From NCBI GenBank assembly GCA_030432635.1, contig JAUIMB010000010.1, positions 1 through 64,000 on the forward strand: a stretch of DNA of 64,000 nucleotides, read 5' to 3'. The position numbers and the translations under genes are program-made. This document shows positions 1 through 9,503 of this stretch, one piece after another. The notes under the pieces are model-generated. The model did no database searches. It was not told where the DNA came from and saw nothing but the letters and a program-made list of their open reading frames with translations. This DNA comes from Bacteroidia bacterium. Lineage in GTDB: Bacteria; Bacteroidota; Bacteroidia; Flavobacteriales; Flavobacteriaceae. Each line of letters opens with the position of its first letter. Positions within the stretch are counted from its first letter, which is position 1.

Positions 1-34
1 GTACTGCAATCCGTGGGAGAGTAGGTCGCCGCCT
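1..34 (+). rRNA. rrf: 5S ribosomal RNA, 3' end only
   Basis: The first 33 or so bases match the conserved 3' end of bacterial 5S rRNA (GGGAGAGTAGGTCGCCGCC) and run into a T tract. The rest of the gene, and presumably the whole rRNA operon, lies to the left of the window. The exact 3' end is uncertain by a base or two. Confidence 0.85.
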
Positions 35-45
35 TTTTTGAATAT

Positions 46-77
46 CCCCTGCACCGTAATATGTGTAGGGGTTTTTT
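46..77 (+). terminator. Intrinsic terminator of the rRNA operon
   Basis: A 9-bp stem (cccctgcac 46-54 with gtgtagggg 63-71, one G-T pair) is followed by six T. It lies just after the 5S 3' end, as expected for the end of an rRNA operon. Confidence 0.8.
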
Positions 78-123
78 GTTTGTATCCTATAGTAGTGATG
101 TACGAGATAAGGTAGTGAAGAGT

Positions 124-354
124 TCAGTCTTTGAACATACTATCCATAATGGTCTTCAACCCTTTAAAGGCAAAGTATATTGCAAGTATACAAAGTAAAG
201 ATGCTGTAATCAATAAAGGAATGTATAAGGGTTTTTCTGTATTGTTAAGTGCAATATAAAAAAGAGTAGGTCCTAGAAACATCAATATTAAAGTGAACCC
301 CATTATTTTTATACCTTTTACTAATAGCTCTTTATTGGTCTTTTTTGTCTCCAT
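124..354 (-). CDS. DUF6095-like small membrane protein
   Basis: A 76-residue protein with two clear hydrophobic segments (about residues 16-38 and 45-65) and a Lys-rich N terminus, so a two-pass inner-membrane protein. I recall this type of protein as the DUF6095 family found beside murQ in flavobacteria; that assignment is from memory. Its start overlaps the 3' end of murQ by 23 bases on the same strand, so the two are probably co-transcribed and translationally coupled. The function is unknown. A link to cell-wall recycling is suggested only by its position. Confidence 0.7.
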   Translation of the reverse strand: METKKTNKELLVKGIKIMGFTLILMFLGPTLFYIALNNTEKPLYIPLLITASLLCILAIYFAFKGLKTIMDSMFKD

Positions 355-1162
355 TTGTATGATTTTGAATGACTTCTCTTACACTTTTATATTCTAATAA
401 TAAAGCTCTTGCACTATCCTCGCTGATTTCTAATGCTTTCATTATCATTTTTGTGCCTCTTTCAACAAGCTTATTGTTACTCAATTGCATATCAACCATT
501 TTATTGCCTTTTACTTTATTGAGTTTAATCATGACTGAAGTAGAAATCATATTTAATACCAATTTTTGTGCTGTTCCAGCTTTCATTCTTGAGCTACCTG
601 TTACAAATTCTGGTCCTACAATCACTTCAATAGGATAATCAGATACCTTCGACAGAGGACTATTTTTATTACACGTGATGCAGCCAGTAATAATTTTTTC
701 CTTGTTGCATTTCTCTAAGGCTCCAATAACATAAGGTGTCGTTCCTGAGGCTGCTATTCCAATAACAATGTCATTGGTAGTAATATCATATGCCTTTAAA
801 TCATTCCAACCTTGCTTTGTGGAATCCTCTGCGAATTCTACTGCTTTTCTTATTGCAGTATCACCTCCAGCAATTAATCCAATGATTACATCATGTGGTA
901 CACCAAAAGTAGGTGGGCATTCTGAGGCATCTAAAATTCCGAGTCTTCCACTCGTACCAGCACCAATATAGAACAAACGTCCTCCTGATTGTAATTTGGG
1001 TACAATTTGCTCGATTGCGTTAGTAATTTGAGGAATTGCTTTTTCGACTGCAATTGGAACTGACTTATCTTCAGTATTCATGTTAGTCAACAAATCGGTT
1101 ATTGACATGTTTTCTAAATGATCGTAGCTTGAGTCTTGTTCTGTTGTTTTTATAAATCCCAT
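332..1162 (-). CDS. murQ: N-acetylmuramic acid 6-phosphate etherase
   Basis: MurQ cleaves the lactyl ether of MurNAc-6-phosphate to GlcNAc-6-phosphate and D-lactate in peptidoglycan recycling, in the cytoplasm. The 276-residue protein has the SIS sugar-phosphate fold, with the phosphate-binding motif FYIGAGTSGRLGILDASE at about residues 64-81 and a second motif IAASGTTPYVIGALE. The family motif GPEFVTGSSRMKAGTAQK is intact. The length is slightly below the usual 300 or so, with the short C terminus seen in many flavobacterial versions. It is the first gene of a pair with the downstream DUF6095-like gene. No murK or anmK is visible nearby. Confidence 0.93.
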   Translation of the reverse strand: MGFIKTTEQDSSYDHLENMSITDLLTNMNTEDKSVPIAVEKAIPQITNAIEQIVPKLQSGGRLFYIGAGTSGRLGILDASECPPTFGVPHDVIIGLIAGGDTAIRKAVEFAEDSTKQGWNDLKAYDITTNDIVIGIAASGTTPYVIGALEKCNKEKIITGCITCNKNSPLSKVSDYPIEVIVGPEFVTGSSRMKAGTAQKLVLNMISTSVMIKLNKVKGNKMVDMQLSNNKLVERGTKMIMKALEISEDSARALLLEYKSVREVIQNHTNGDKKDQ

Positions 1163-1189
1163 AGTGTAAAAATAGATAAAATTTTGTCT

Positions 1190-1358
1190 GCGTTAGTGAT
1201 GGCAGTGACATCCTTTTTGTCGAATCTCAATTATATTTAACTATGATCCATATTTAAACTACTAACTCGCTTATTTATATTTATGATGACAAAAAGATAC
1301 AACGAACAGCACGGCGCTTTTGCCTGCGCATTATAAGCTAGGCAAAAGGGCAACGCCC
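1190..1358 (-). repeat. Bipartite palindromic intergenic repeat, copy A
   Basis: This fills the gap between the dehydratase gene and murQ. Read on the minus strand it has GGGCGTTGCC, then a hairpin (cttttgcct/aggcaaaag, plus coordinates 1317-1325 and 1340-1348), then a conserved block GTATCTTTTTGTC. After 66 bases comes its partner GACAAAAAGGATGTCACTGC and a CACTAACGC tail. The arms ctttttgtc (1213-1221) and gacaaaaag (1288-1296) are perfectly complementary. The same plan and sequence blocks recur at 6061-6163 on the other strand. No coding potential was seen. It is probably a REP-like non-autonomous element. Confidence 0.7.
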
Positions 1359-1375
1359 AAAAAAAAAAGATAAAA

Positions 1376-2311
1376 CTAAAAAGGTAAGTTTTCAAGATCC
1401 ACATTTCCTCCAGATATGATAATGCCAACAGATTTATTTTTAAAAGTTGTGGTGTTCTTTAAAACAGCTGCAAGAGCCACAGCACTTGAAGGCTCAATAA
1501 TGATCTTCATTCGCTCCCAAATAAAACGCATTGCTTGTATAATGTCATCTTCGGAAATCCTAATAATTTGTTGTACGTGCTTTTTAATGATTGGAAAGTT
1601 GTGATGTCCTAATTGTGTTCGTAAGCCATCTGCAATGGTGTTTGTCGTTAAGTTTGTTTCTATTTTACCACTTATTAATGAGCGATAGGCATCATCGGCT
1701 TCCGAAGGTTCAGCTCCAATAACATTACATTTTTTTCCAAAATGATAAGCAGCCAAAGCTGAACCTGCTAAGAGTCCGCCACCACCAACAGGACAAATCA
1801 CTGTGTCTAGGTTTGGAAAGTCATCTAATAGTTCCATACATGCTGTTCCTTGTCCTAAAATGACATTAAGATCATTTGAAGGATGGATGAATGTTGCTCC
1901 ACTTGTTGATATAATGTGTTCGGTAGTTGCTTGACGTGCCTCAATAGTTGATGCGCACTCTATAATTTTGCCGCCATATTGCGCAACAGCATTTTTCTTT
2001 ACTTGAGGTGAATTTGAAGGCATAACTATGGTAGCCTTTACGTTCAAACTCCTAGCTGCCAAAGACAAGGCTTGAGCAAAATTACCCGAAGAATGTGTAA
2101 TGACTCCTATACCTTTTTGCTCAGTGTTGAGTTGCATGATGGCATTGGTTGCGCCACGCATTTTATAAGCACCTGTACGTTGAAAGTTCTCACATTTAAA
2201 ATATACTTTGGCACCAGTAAGTTCATCGACTAATCGTGATGTTAAAATAGGTGTTTTGTGAATATATGGAGCAATTCGGTTGTAGCAATCTATAAAGTCT
2301 TTTTTGGTCAT
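1376..2311 (-). CDS. Threonine/serine dehydratase-type PLP enzyme
   Basis: A fold-type II PLP enzyme of 311 residues, built like catabolic threonine ammonia-lyase, L-serine dehydratase or serine racemase. The PLP lysine is K50 in GAYKMRGA, and the phosphate-binding glycine loop is VGGGGLLAGSALA near residue 177. There is no C-terminal ACT regulatory domain, so it is not the biosynthetic IlvA form of about 420-510 residues. Likely activity is PLP-dependent dehydration of L-threonine or L-serine to a 2-oxo acid plus ammonia. Serine racemase activity cannot be excluded from sequence. It stands alone between the repeat and icd, with no neighbouring branched-chain genes. Confidence 0.85.
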   Translation of the reverse strand: MTKKDFIDCYNRIAPYIHKTPILTSRLVDELTGAKVYFKCENFQRTGAYKMRGATNAIMQLNTEQKGIGVITHSSGNFAQALSLAARSLNVKATIVMPSNSPQVKKNAVAQYGGKIIECASTIEARQATTEHIISTSGATFIHPSNDLNVILGQGTACMELLDDFPNLDTVICPVGGGGLLAGSALAAYHFGKKCNVIGAEPSEADDAYRSLISGKIETNLTTNTIADGLRTQLGHHNFPIIKKHVQQIIRISEDDIIQAMRFIWERMKIIIEPSSAVALAAVLKNTTTFKNKSVGIIISGGNVDLENLPF

Positions 2312-2343
2312 AGGATAAATTTACGACTTTCAAACTATTGCAT

Positions 2344-2374
2344 GAAAAAGGCGACCTGTTTTTGTGGTCACCTT
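2344..2374 (-). terminator. Intrinsic terminator after icd
   Basis: On the minus strand, stem aaggtgacc/ggtcgcctt (plus positions 2366-2374 and 2348-2356, one mismatch) is followed by TTTT. It is about 30 bases after the icd stop codon and would separate icd from the dehydratase gene. Confidence 0.7.
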
Positions 2375-2403
2375 TATTTGAATGTTATGATTATGGGTCA
2401 CTC

Positions 2404-4668
<2,265 letters not shown>

Positions 4669-4672
4669 TCAG

Positions 4673-4680
4673 CAAATATA
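4673..4680 (-). promoter_or_regulatory. -7 box of the icd promoter
   Basis: TATATTTG on the minus strand matches the Bacteroidota primary sigma factor -7 element TAnnTTTG, about 50 bases upstream of the icd ATG. No good -33 TTG was seen at 19-21 bases. Confidence 0.6.
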
Positions 4681-4909
4681 CAAAAAACAAGGGTTCCTTG
4701 AAATCTGATACTGTCTTAATCTTAGGTATTTGGGGATATACGGACTTTCGATTTTCAAATTAACAAATTGATAATTTATGCGTATATAAATGTGGATTTG
4801 ACAAAAAACAAAAATCATTTTGGTTTATTGTGTAAAATATAACAGGTATATTCTTTTTTAAGTTCAGTGTAAATCACTAAAACGTTGGAAGACGATAGCC
4901 TAAAAAAAC

Positions 4910-4951
4910 AAAAGCCATATCATTGTAGCAAACTACCTTGACATGGCTTTT
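4910..4951. terminator. Long imperfect hairpin, bidirectional terminator
   Basis: A stem of about 19 bp (4910-4928 with 4933-4951, loop caaa, about three internal mismatches) has its outer part aaaagccat/atggctttt flanked by T tracts in both directions. No plus-strand gene precedes it. On the minus strand it closes a possible small transcription unit at 4972-5330. Confidence 0.55.
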
Positions 4952-4971
4952 TTGAAATAGTGGCACCTGAC

Positions 4972-5307
4972 CTATTTAACATTGCTGCTAAAACCGAGAC
5001 CGCTGAACTTTCGTTCCCTTGTCCCTTTCGATTCAAGTTGCACTACATCAATGAAACGGTTCATAACTTTCAAAATGTATTGACCTGTTATTACTAGGTT
5101 TCGGTTTTTTGACTGTTTTTCTTGATGTCTTTCTAGGTCATCCTTCACTTTCATGACTAATTACCTAAAATACATTGCCCATCCGTTTCACATCCACTTT
5201 CACTTCTGTTACTTTTTCAAGGCTTTTGGTTTCTTCCACGACTAACTGCCTAAACATTCACTTGCTTTCAAAACCGCATGATTCTTTCGCCTCACATGCA
5301 TACACAT
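4972..5307 (-). other. Unassigned intergenic unit with three tandem small ORFs
   Basis: The gap from 4624 to 5572 contains no recognisable gene. In its middle, the purine-rich minus strand holds three successive short frames: 5307-5242 (21 codons, ATG), 5239-5165 (24 codons, GTG) and 5154-4972 (60 codons, ATG). The second and third start inside similar 21-base sequences (TTAGGYARTTAGTCRTGRAAG) about 85 bases apart, and GGKCAATRYATTTT also recurs, so the unit looks like a diverged tandem duplication. A hairpin terminator follows. The peptides (for example the 60-residue one ending GLGFSSNVK) match nothing I know. It could be a decayed gene, a structured RNA or small peptides. The rest of the gap (4681-4900, 5330-5520) is AT-rich with nothing visible. 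Confidence 0.3.
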
Positions 5308-5520
5308 GCAGCTACTGAACCTCAAAAAACAATACAATATAAAGAACGTTACTTTATTTACAATTTAACATAAAATTGAAAATTAATTCAATACCAAAGC
5401 GTATTTGTTGTTAATTGTTTAGCTAAAGTATGCTTTTGTTTGAGAATTCCAAATTTTTAGGTCTTTTAGATATCCACATTTTATAAACCGAACTTATTAA
5501 CAAAAGTTCATAACCCAAAA

Positions 5521-5547
5521 TAAAAAAGCCCTGACATTGTCAAGGCT
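5521..5547 (-). terminator. Intrinsic terminator after rplS
   Basis: On the minus strand, stem agccttgac/gtcagggct (one G-T pair, 3-base loop) is followed by TTTTTTATTTT. It is about 26 bases beyond the rplS stop codon. Confidence 0.85.
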
Positions 5548-5572
5548 CTTTTGAAATTTATGTAGTCGGAGA

Positions 5573-5923
5573 TTACTTTCTAACTTCCTTAATTCTAGCT
5601 TTCTTACCAGTAAGACCTCTAAAGTAAAAGATTCTTGCTCTTCTAACTTTACCTCTTTTGTTGACTTCAATTTTTTGAAGTGCTGGCAAATTAATTGGGA
5701 AAATACGCTCGACACCTATAGTACCAGACATTTTTCTAATGGTAAAGGTTTGCGAACTACCCGATCCCTTAACCTGCAATACCACACCTTTAAAAAACTG
5801 GGTACGTGTTTTACTACCTTCCTTAATTTCGTAATACACTGTTATGGTATCACCTGCTCCAAATTCTGGAAAATTCTTTTTCTCTACAAATTCGTTTTGT
5901 ACAAAATCTACTAAAGAACTCAT
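5573..5923 (-). CDS. rplS: 50S ribosomal protein L19
   Basis: L19 lies at the 30S-50S interface of the ribosome. The 116-residue protein has the family blocks FPEFGAGDTITVYYEIKEG, RTQFFKGVVLQVKGSG and SGTIGVERIFPINLP, and a basic C terminus RGKVRRARIFYFRGLTGKK, at typical length. In many bacteria rplS directly follows trmD. Here trmD is upstream on the same strand, but 349 bases carrying a palindromic repeat separate them, and rplS has its own promoter and about a 75-base leader. Confidence 0.98.
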   Translation of the reverse strand: MSSLVDFVQNEFVEKKNFPEFGAGDTITVYYEIKEGSKTRTQFFKGVVLQVKGSGSSQTFTIRKMSGTIGVERIFPINLPALQKIEVNKRGKVRRARIFYFRGLTGKKARIKEVRK

Positions 5924-5998
5924 CTTTTTTAAAATTTAAAATAGTTGTTTCAAATCAACATTCACGATTCTCGCCAGAGGTTAACCCAAAAGTGGGTG

Positions 5999-6006
5999 CA
6001 AAGATA
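5999..6006 (-). promoter_or_regulatory. -7 box of the rplS promoter
   Basis: TATCTTTG (minus strand) fits TAnnTTTG. It implies an rplS leader of about 70 bases containing CACCCACTTTTGGGTTAACC, which could fold. This supports rplS being transcribed independently of trmD. Apart from this site and the repeat at 6061-6163, nothing is visible in the 5924-6272 gap. Confidence 0.6.
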
Positions 6007-6060
6007 GTTAAAAAGTTATAAGTAAAAAGTAAAACGCAAAAAGTTTTATTGGGTTTATTT

Positions 6061-6163
6061 GGGTGTTTACATCATTGCCTAACAAGGCAATGATGTACCA
6101 GGCTTTCCGCTATATCTTTTGTTCCAAAAGTCACAAAAGGATGTCGCTGCAATCCTTAACACG
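6061..6163 (+). repeat. Bipartite palindromic intergenic repeat, copy B
   Basis: The plus strand reads GGGTGTT, a perfect 12-bp hairpin (acatcattgcct 6069-6080, loop aaca, aggcaatgatgt 6085-6096), then GGCTTTCCGCTATATCTTTT. A 7-bp inverted pair cttttgt (6116-6122)/acaaaag (6133-6139) follows, then GGATGTCGCTGCAATCC and TTAACACG. The order and blocks match copy A at 1190-1358 in inverted orientation. The first hairpin differs in sequence but keeps its pairing. It lies between trmD and rplS. Confidence 0.75.
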
Positions 6164-6272
6164 TTTTCAAGCGGTATATGGTTGTAAGACACTCATGGGA
6201 AAGGACAAGGTTTAGCCACTAATCCCTAATTTCTTAAATCTTTTCCTTACGCCTTTTTACTTTAGACATTAC

Positions 6273-6950
6273 TTACTCATCCAATAAGTCTGGTCGTCTT
6301 TCCTTCGTGCGTTTATAGGCTTGTTCCTCGCGCCATTTTTCAATCTCTGGAAAGTTTCCACTAAATAACACCTCAGGAACTTTCATACCATCATATTCCC
6401 TAGGTTTTGTATAAATTGGAGGTGCTAATAAACCATCTTGAAATGAGTCGGTTAGGGCAGAAGTTTCATTTCCTAAAACACCAGGAATCAACCGAATGAC
6501 AGCATCGCATAAAACAGCAGCTCCCAATTCGCCTCCAGATAACACATAATCTCCTATGGATAGTTCCTTTGTGATAAATTTATCTCGAACACGTTCGTCA
6601 ACACCTTTATAATGACCACACAATATAATGATGTTTCCTTTCAGTGAAATTTGATTGGCAATGCCTTGGGTTAAGCGCTCACCATCAGGTGTCATATAGA
6701 TGATCTCATCGTAGGCTCTTTCGCTTTGCAATTTGGAGATGCATTTATCAATGGGTTCAATCATCATTACCATACCTGCGCCTCCTCCAAATTGTGTGTC
6801 ATCCACAGCTTTATAGCCTCCAGTGGCATAATCGCGTAAATTATGTAAATGCACACTCACCAATTCTGCTTCGATCGCTCTTTTTAAAATAGAGGCTTCA
6901 AACGGACTCCTAAGTAGTTCGGGTAAAACGGTAATAATATCGATTCGCAT
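6273..6950 (-). CDS. trmD: tRNA (guanine-37-N1)-methyltransferase
   Basis: TrmD uses S-adenosylmethionine to methylate G37 next to the anticodon, preventing +1 frameshifting. The 225-residue SPOUT enzyme starts [20 protein letters not shown] and has the trefoil-knot cofactor loop [17 protein letters not shown] at about residues 128-144. The dimer and tRNA-binding C terminus [20 protein letters not shown] is intact. It has its own -7 box 20-30 bases upstream and is followed by repeat copy B, not directly by rplS. Confidence 0.97.
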   Translation of the reverse strand: MRIDIITVLPELLRSPFEASILKRAIEAELVSVHLHNLRDYATGGYKAVDDTQFGGGAGMVMMIEPIDKCISKLQSERAYDEIIYMTPDGERLTQGIANQISLKGNIIILCGHYKGVDERVRDKFITKELSIGDYVLSGGELGAAVLCDAVIRLIPGVLGNETSALTDSFQDGLLAPPIYTKPREYDGMKVPEVLFSGNFPEIEKWREEQAYKRTKERRPDLLDE

Positions 6951-6970
6951 GGATTACGGGTTTAGGTGTG

Positions 6971-6978
6971 CAAAGATA
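6971..6978 (-). promoter_or_regulatory. -7 box of the trmD promoter
   Basis: TATCTTTG (minus strand) lies 21 bases before the trmD ATG. With the terminator at 7055-7080 just upstream, it suggests trmD is transcribed separately from the coiled-coil gene. Confidence 0.6.
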
Positions 6979-7054
6979 AGGTATTTACGATTTGATTCTG
7001 GGCTATCGAATGATCAAAGCGACTATTAAAAAAGGATGGGTTCATCCCTAAAAA

Positions 7055-7080
7055 AAATCTGCAACTTAAGTTACAGATTT
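7055..7080 (-). terminator. Intrinsic terminator after the 208-residue membrane protein gene
   Basis: A 26-base near-perfect palindrome (aaatctgcaac.../...gttacagattt) is followed on the minus strand by a run of T. It lies about 33 bases after the stop codon at 7113. Confidence 0.8.
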
Positions 7081-7112
7081 TTGATGATTTATATTGAGTC
7101 CAATCGGTTTTA

Positions 7113-7739
7113 TCAACCATTGTTCTTCTGCTTATTGATTTCATCTTGCAATTGACGTCTCACTTTTTGTTCGCGTTCGAGTGCATTGCGTCTGTGTTCT
7201 TCAAACTCTTCCTCAATTTCGGCTAAATTTAATTTAGCTTGTTTGGTCACGGCATTGCTGTTTCTAAATTTGTAGATAAAAAACAACAATAAAACTGCCA
7301 AAGCTCCAATAATACTCCATAGAATCATGCTATAATTGGGCTTGGTCGTCTGCATTCCAAATAAAGTCATGCTGTCTTTTTCAGAAATTGTGTTGTTCAA
7401 CTCGGTTTTTGTATTGGCCAATTCAGTATTTAAATCGTCAATAGTTTTGGCTTGAGTGGCAACAACAGTTTGGGTTTTATCAAGCTCTTGATACGTCGTT
7501 TTTAGCGAATCCAAAACATTGGACTTTAATCGAAGTAACCACGTTTGTTTTACTGCTTCATATTTTTGGCCTCTAGTGCCTTTGAAGTTTCCAGATTTTC
7601 TAAAAACATATTCAAATTGACTGTCAATAGTACCACTGTCTAATGACAAACTTGACTCCTCTTGTGAATCTTGTGCATAGGAGTTATTAAAAAAGAAAAT
7701 AGAGAGTGTTGCTAGAACTAGCGTTTTGAAGATTTTCAT
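7113..7739 (-). CDS. Exported coiled-coil protein with one transmembrane helix
   Basis: A 208-residue protein of unknown function. Residues 1-22 form a signal peptide (ending NNSYAQ). Residues about 85-120 form a heptad-rich coiled coil, residues about 135-157 a transmembrane segment (IIGALAVLLLFFIYKF), and the cytoplasmic tail is a second charged helix rich in Glu, Arg and Gln. A conserved-looking motif RGQKYEAVKQTWLLRLKSNV precedes the coiled coil. I recall homologues beside trmD being labelled 'tRNA (guanine-N1)-methyltransferase'. Nothing here supports that: there is no SPOUT motif, and trmD itself is the next gene. The topology suggests a periplasm-spanning or sensing scaffold, which is inference. 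Confidence 0.8.
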   Translation of the reverse strand: MKIFKTLVLATLSIFFFNNSYAQDSQEESSLSLDSGTIDSQFEYVFRKSGNFKGTRGQKYEAVKQTWLLRLKSNVLDSLKTTYQELDKTQTVVATQAKTIDDLNTELANTKTELNNTISEKDSMTLFGMQTTKPNYSMILWSIIGALAVLLLFFIYKFRNSNAVTKQAKLNLAEIEEEFEEHRRNALEREQKVRRQLQDEINKQKNNG

Positions 7740-7829
7740 TTTGGTTGAATTATAATAGCTTAATTAATCGTTGGCAATATAATAATTTATATGGAATCGG
7801 TTAGGTAAATCAAGATGTTGATATAAACA

Positions 7830-7856
7830 ATTAGCCTCGCAAATTGCAAGGCTAAT
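7830..7856 (-). terminator. Hairpin terminator after gap
   Basis: An 11-bp stem (7830-7840 with 7846-7856, one mismatch) with a 5-base loop lies 41 bases beyond the GAPDH stop codon. The T tract is short (TGTTT), so this may be a weak terminator. Confidence 0.6.
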
Positions 7857-7897
7857 TAATATACGGTCTAAAACATTATTTTAGATGTTGCCTACTT

Positions 7898-9346
7898 TTA
7901 ATAATATGAAAAACGTCTTACCTTGGCAATATATTTCGCCAATCGAATAACTTGATGGCTATAACCATATTCATTGTCATACCATATGTACAATATTGCA
8001 TTTTTACCATCTTTACGAACAATTGTTGCTTTGCTGTCATAGATTGAAGGTGCTGAGCTTCCAACGATATCACTCGAAACCAATTCGTCACTCATCTCAT
8101 ATTTGATCTGTTCTACAAGATTACCTTCAAGGGCATATTTTTTCATAATGGTATTCATGCCTTCAACAGATGTTTCCTTTTCCAATTCCAAATTTAGAAT
8201 GGCCAAAGATCCATTAGGGACAGGTACACGAATAGCATTAGACGTCAATTTTCCTTCTAAAGAAGGCAATGCTTTAGCAACAGCACTTCCAGCTCCAGTT
8301 TCAGTGATAACCATGTTCAGGGCAGCTGCTCTTCCACGACGGTATTTTTTATGGAAGTTATCTACCAAGTTTTGATCATTGGTATACGCGTGGATGGTTT
8401 CCAAATGGCCACTTACCACACCAAAAGTATCTTCAACGGCTTTCAATATTGGTGTGATGGCATTTGTTGTACAGGAAGCTGCAGAAAAAATATCCACTTT
8501 ATCTGGATCATTTTCCAAGTGGTTTACGCCATGTACAATATTCGGAATGTTTTTTCCTGGTGCTGTCAATAAAACCTTATCGACACCTTTGGCTTTTAAA
8601 TGTCTGCCCAATGCCTTGTCATCCCTAAATGCACCAGTGTTGTCAATAACCAAGGCATTGTTGATTCCTAGTGCAGTATAGTCGATATCTTCTGGTGCAT
8701 TGGCCGAAATAATGTTTACAGTTGTACCATTGATAATCAATGCACTGTTTTTTGCGTCAGCAACTACAGTTCCAGGAAAATCACCATGCACTGAATCATT
8801 ACGCAACAACGATGCTCTCTTTTCTAATACAACATCATCAATAGCACCTCGAGTGACAATAGCTCTTAGTCTCAGCTGACTTCCTTTTCCTGTTCTCGCC
8901 ATTAATTCCCTAGCCACCAAACGACCAATTCGACCAAAACCATAAAGCACTACGTCTTTTGGGTTCAAATCCTTTTGCTTTTTGGCTTCCTTAAGTTTAT
9001 CGGCTACAAATCCTGTTGCATTGCTGTACTTTTGATCTTCCAAATGAAATTCATAAGTCATTTTCCCAATGTCCAATTTTGCTGGTGGAAGGTCCAAGGT
9101 TTTAATAGCTTGGGCAATTTCAACAGAATCAAAAATAGAGATAGGCTTCTGTACAAATTCGCCAGCATATTCGTGAAGATTTAAAATTTCACTCACATTG
9201 CGATCAATCAATTGATTTCTAAAAAGCACCAATTCGATGGATTTGTCGTACCAAAGATCACTGACAATTTTAATAAATTCCACCGTAGCTCTTCTACGAT
9301 CGGCTTGAAAAGCCAACTCTTTTTCATAAGTTCCGTTCAAACTCAT
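7898..9346 (-). CDS. gap: Glyceraldehyde-3-phosphate dehydrogenase with N-terminal extension
   Basis: Catalyses NAD(P)-dependent oxidation of glyceraldehyde-3-phosphate with phosphate. The 482-residue protein has about 130 extra N-terminal residues ahead of the Rossmann motif VVLYGFGRIGR (132-142). The catalytic cysteine is C292 in SAASCTTNAITP, and the C-terminal WYDNEYGYSHQV is intact. A normal GAPDH is about 335 residues. I know this long form from Bacteroidota and some gammaproteobacteria, where it often coexists with a standard GapA. Its direction (glycolytic or gluconeogenic) cannot be told here. The extension, rich in charged helices, has no motif I recognise. A -7 box lies at 9404-9411. 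Confidence 0.92.
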   Translation of the reverse strand: MSLNGTYEKELAFQADRRRATVEFIKIVSDLWYDKSIELVLFRNQLIDRNVSEILNLHEYAGEFVQKPISIFDSVEIAQAIKTLDLPPAKLDIGKMTYEFHLEDQKYSNATGFVADKLKEAKKQKDLNPKDVVLYGFGRIGRLVARELMARTGKGSQLRLRAIVTRGAIDDVVLEKRASLLRNDSVHGDFPGTVVADAKNSALIINGTTVNIISANAPEDIDYTALGINNALVIDNTGAFRDDKALGRHLKAKGVDKVLLTAPGKNIPNIVHGVNHLENDPDKVDIFSAASCTTNAITPILKAVEDTFGVVSGHLETIHAYTNDQNLVDNFHKKYRRGRAAALNMVITETGAGSAVAKALPSLEGKLTSNAIRVPVPNGSLAILNLELEKETSVEGMNTIMKKYALEGNLVEQIKYEMSDELVSSDIVGSSAPSIYDSKATIVRKDGKNAILYIWYDNEYGYSHQVIRLAKYIAKVRRFSYY

Positions 9347-9403
9347 TGTTTTCGATTTAATAGTCTCTTAAATAGGAGACAGGTTGTTGTGTTAAATTTT
9401 TTG

Positions 9404-9411
9404 CAAAAATA
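9404..9411 (-). promoter_or_regulatory. Putative -7 box of the gap promoter
   Basis: TATTTTTG (minus strand) fits TAnnTTTG about 58 bases upstream of the GAPDH start. Just upstream of it, two near-identical units acgttttcgta and acgtttttcgt lie in tandem (plus 9423-9445). Confidence 0.45.
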
Positions 9412-9455
9412 ATATATTTCAAACGTTTTCGTAACGTTTTTCGTGAAAATAAAAA

Positions 9456-9482
9456 ACCCTTCAATGGTGGATATTGAAGGGT
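9456..9482 (-). terminator. Intrinsic terminator after the HtrA protease gene
   Basis: A perfect 10-bp stem (acccttcaat/attgaagggt) with a 7-base loop is followed on the minus strand by TTTTTATTTT. It is 21 bases after the stop codon. Confidence 0.9.
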
Positions 9483-9503
9483 CTGTCGATTCACTTGTTT
9501 TTT

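Noticed and set aside
1237-1428. 63-codon minus-strand reading frame
   Set aside because: It runs through the palindromic repeat and into the dehydratase gene in another frame; it is explained by those.
4972-5154. 60-codon frame as a confident protein gene
   Set aside because: No family resemblance and no clear promoter; it is reported only as part of an unassigned unit with low confidence.
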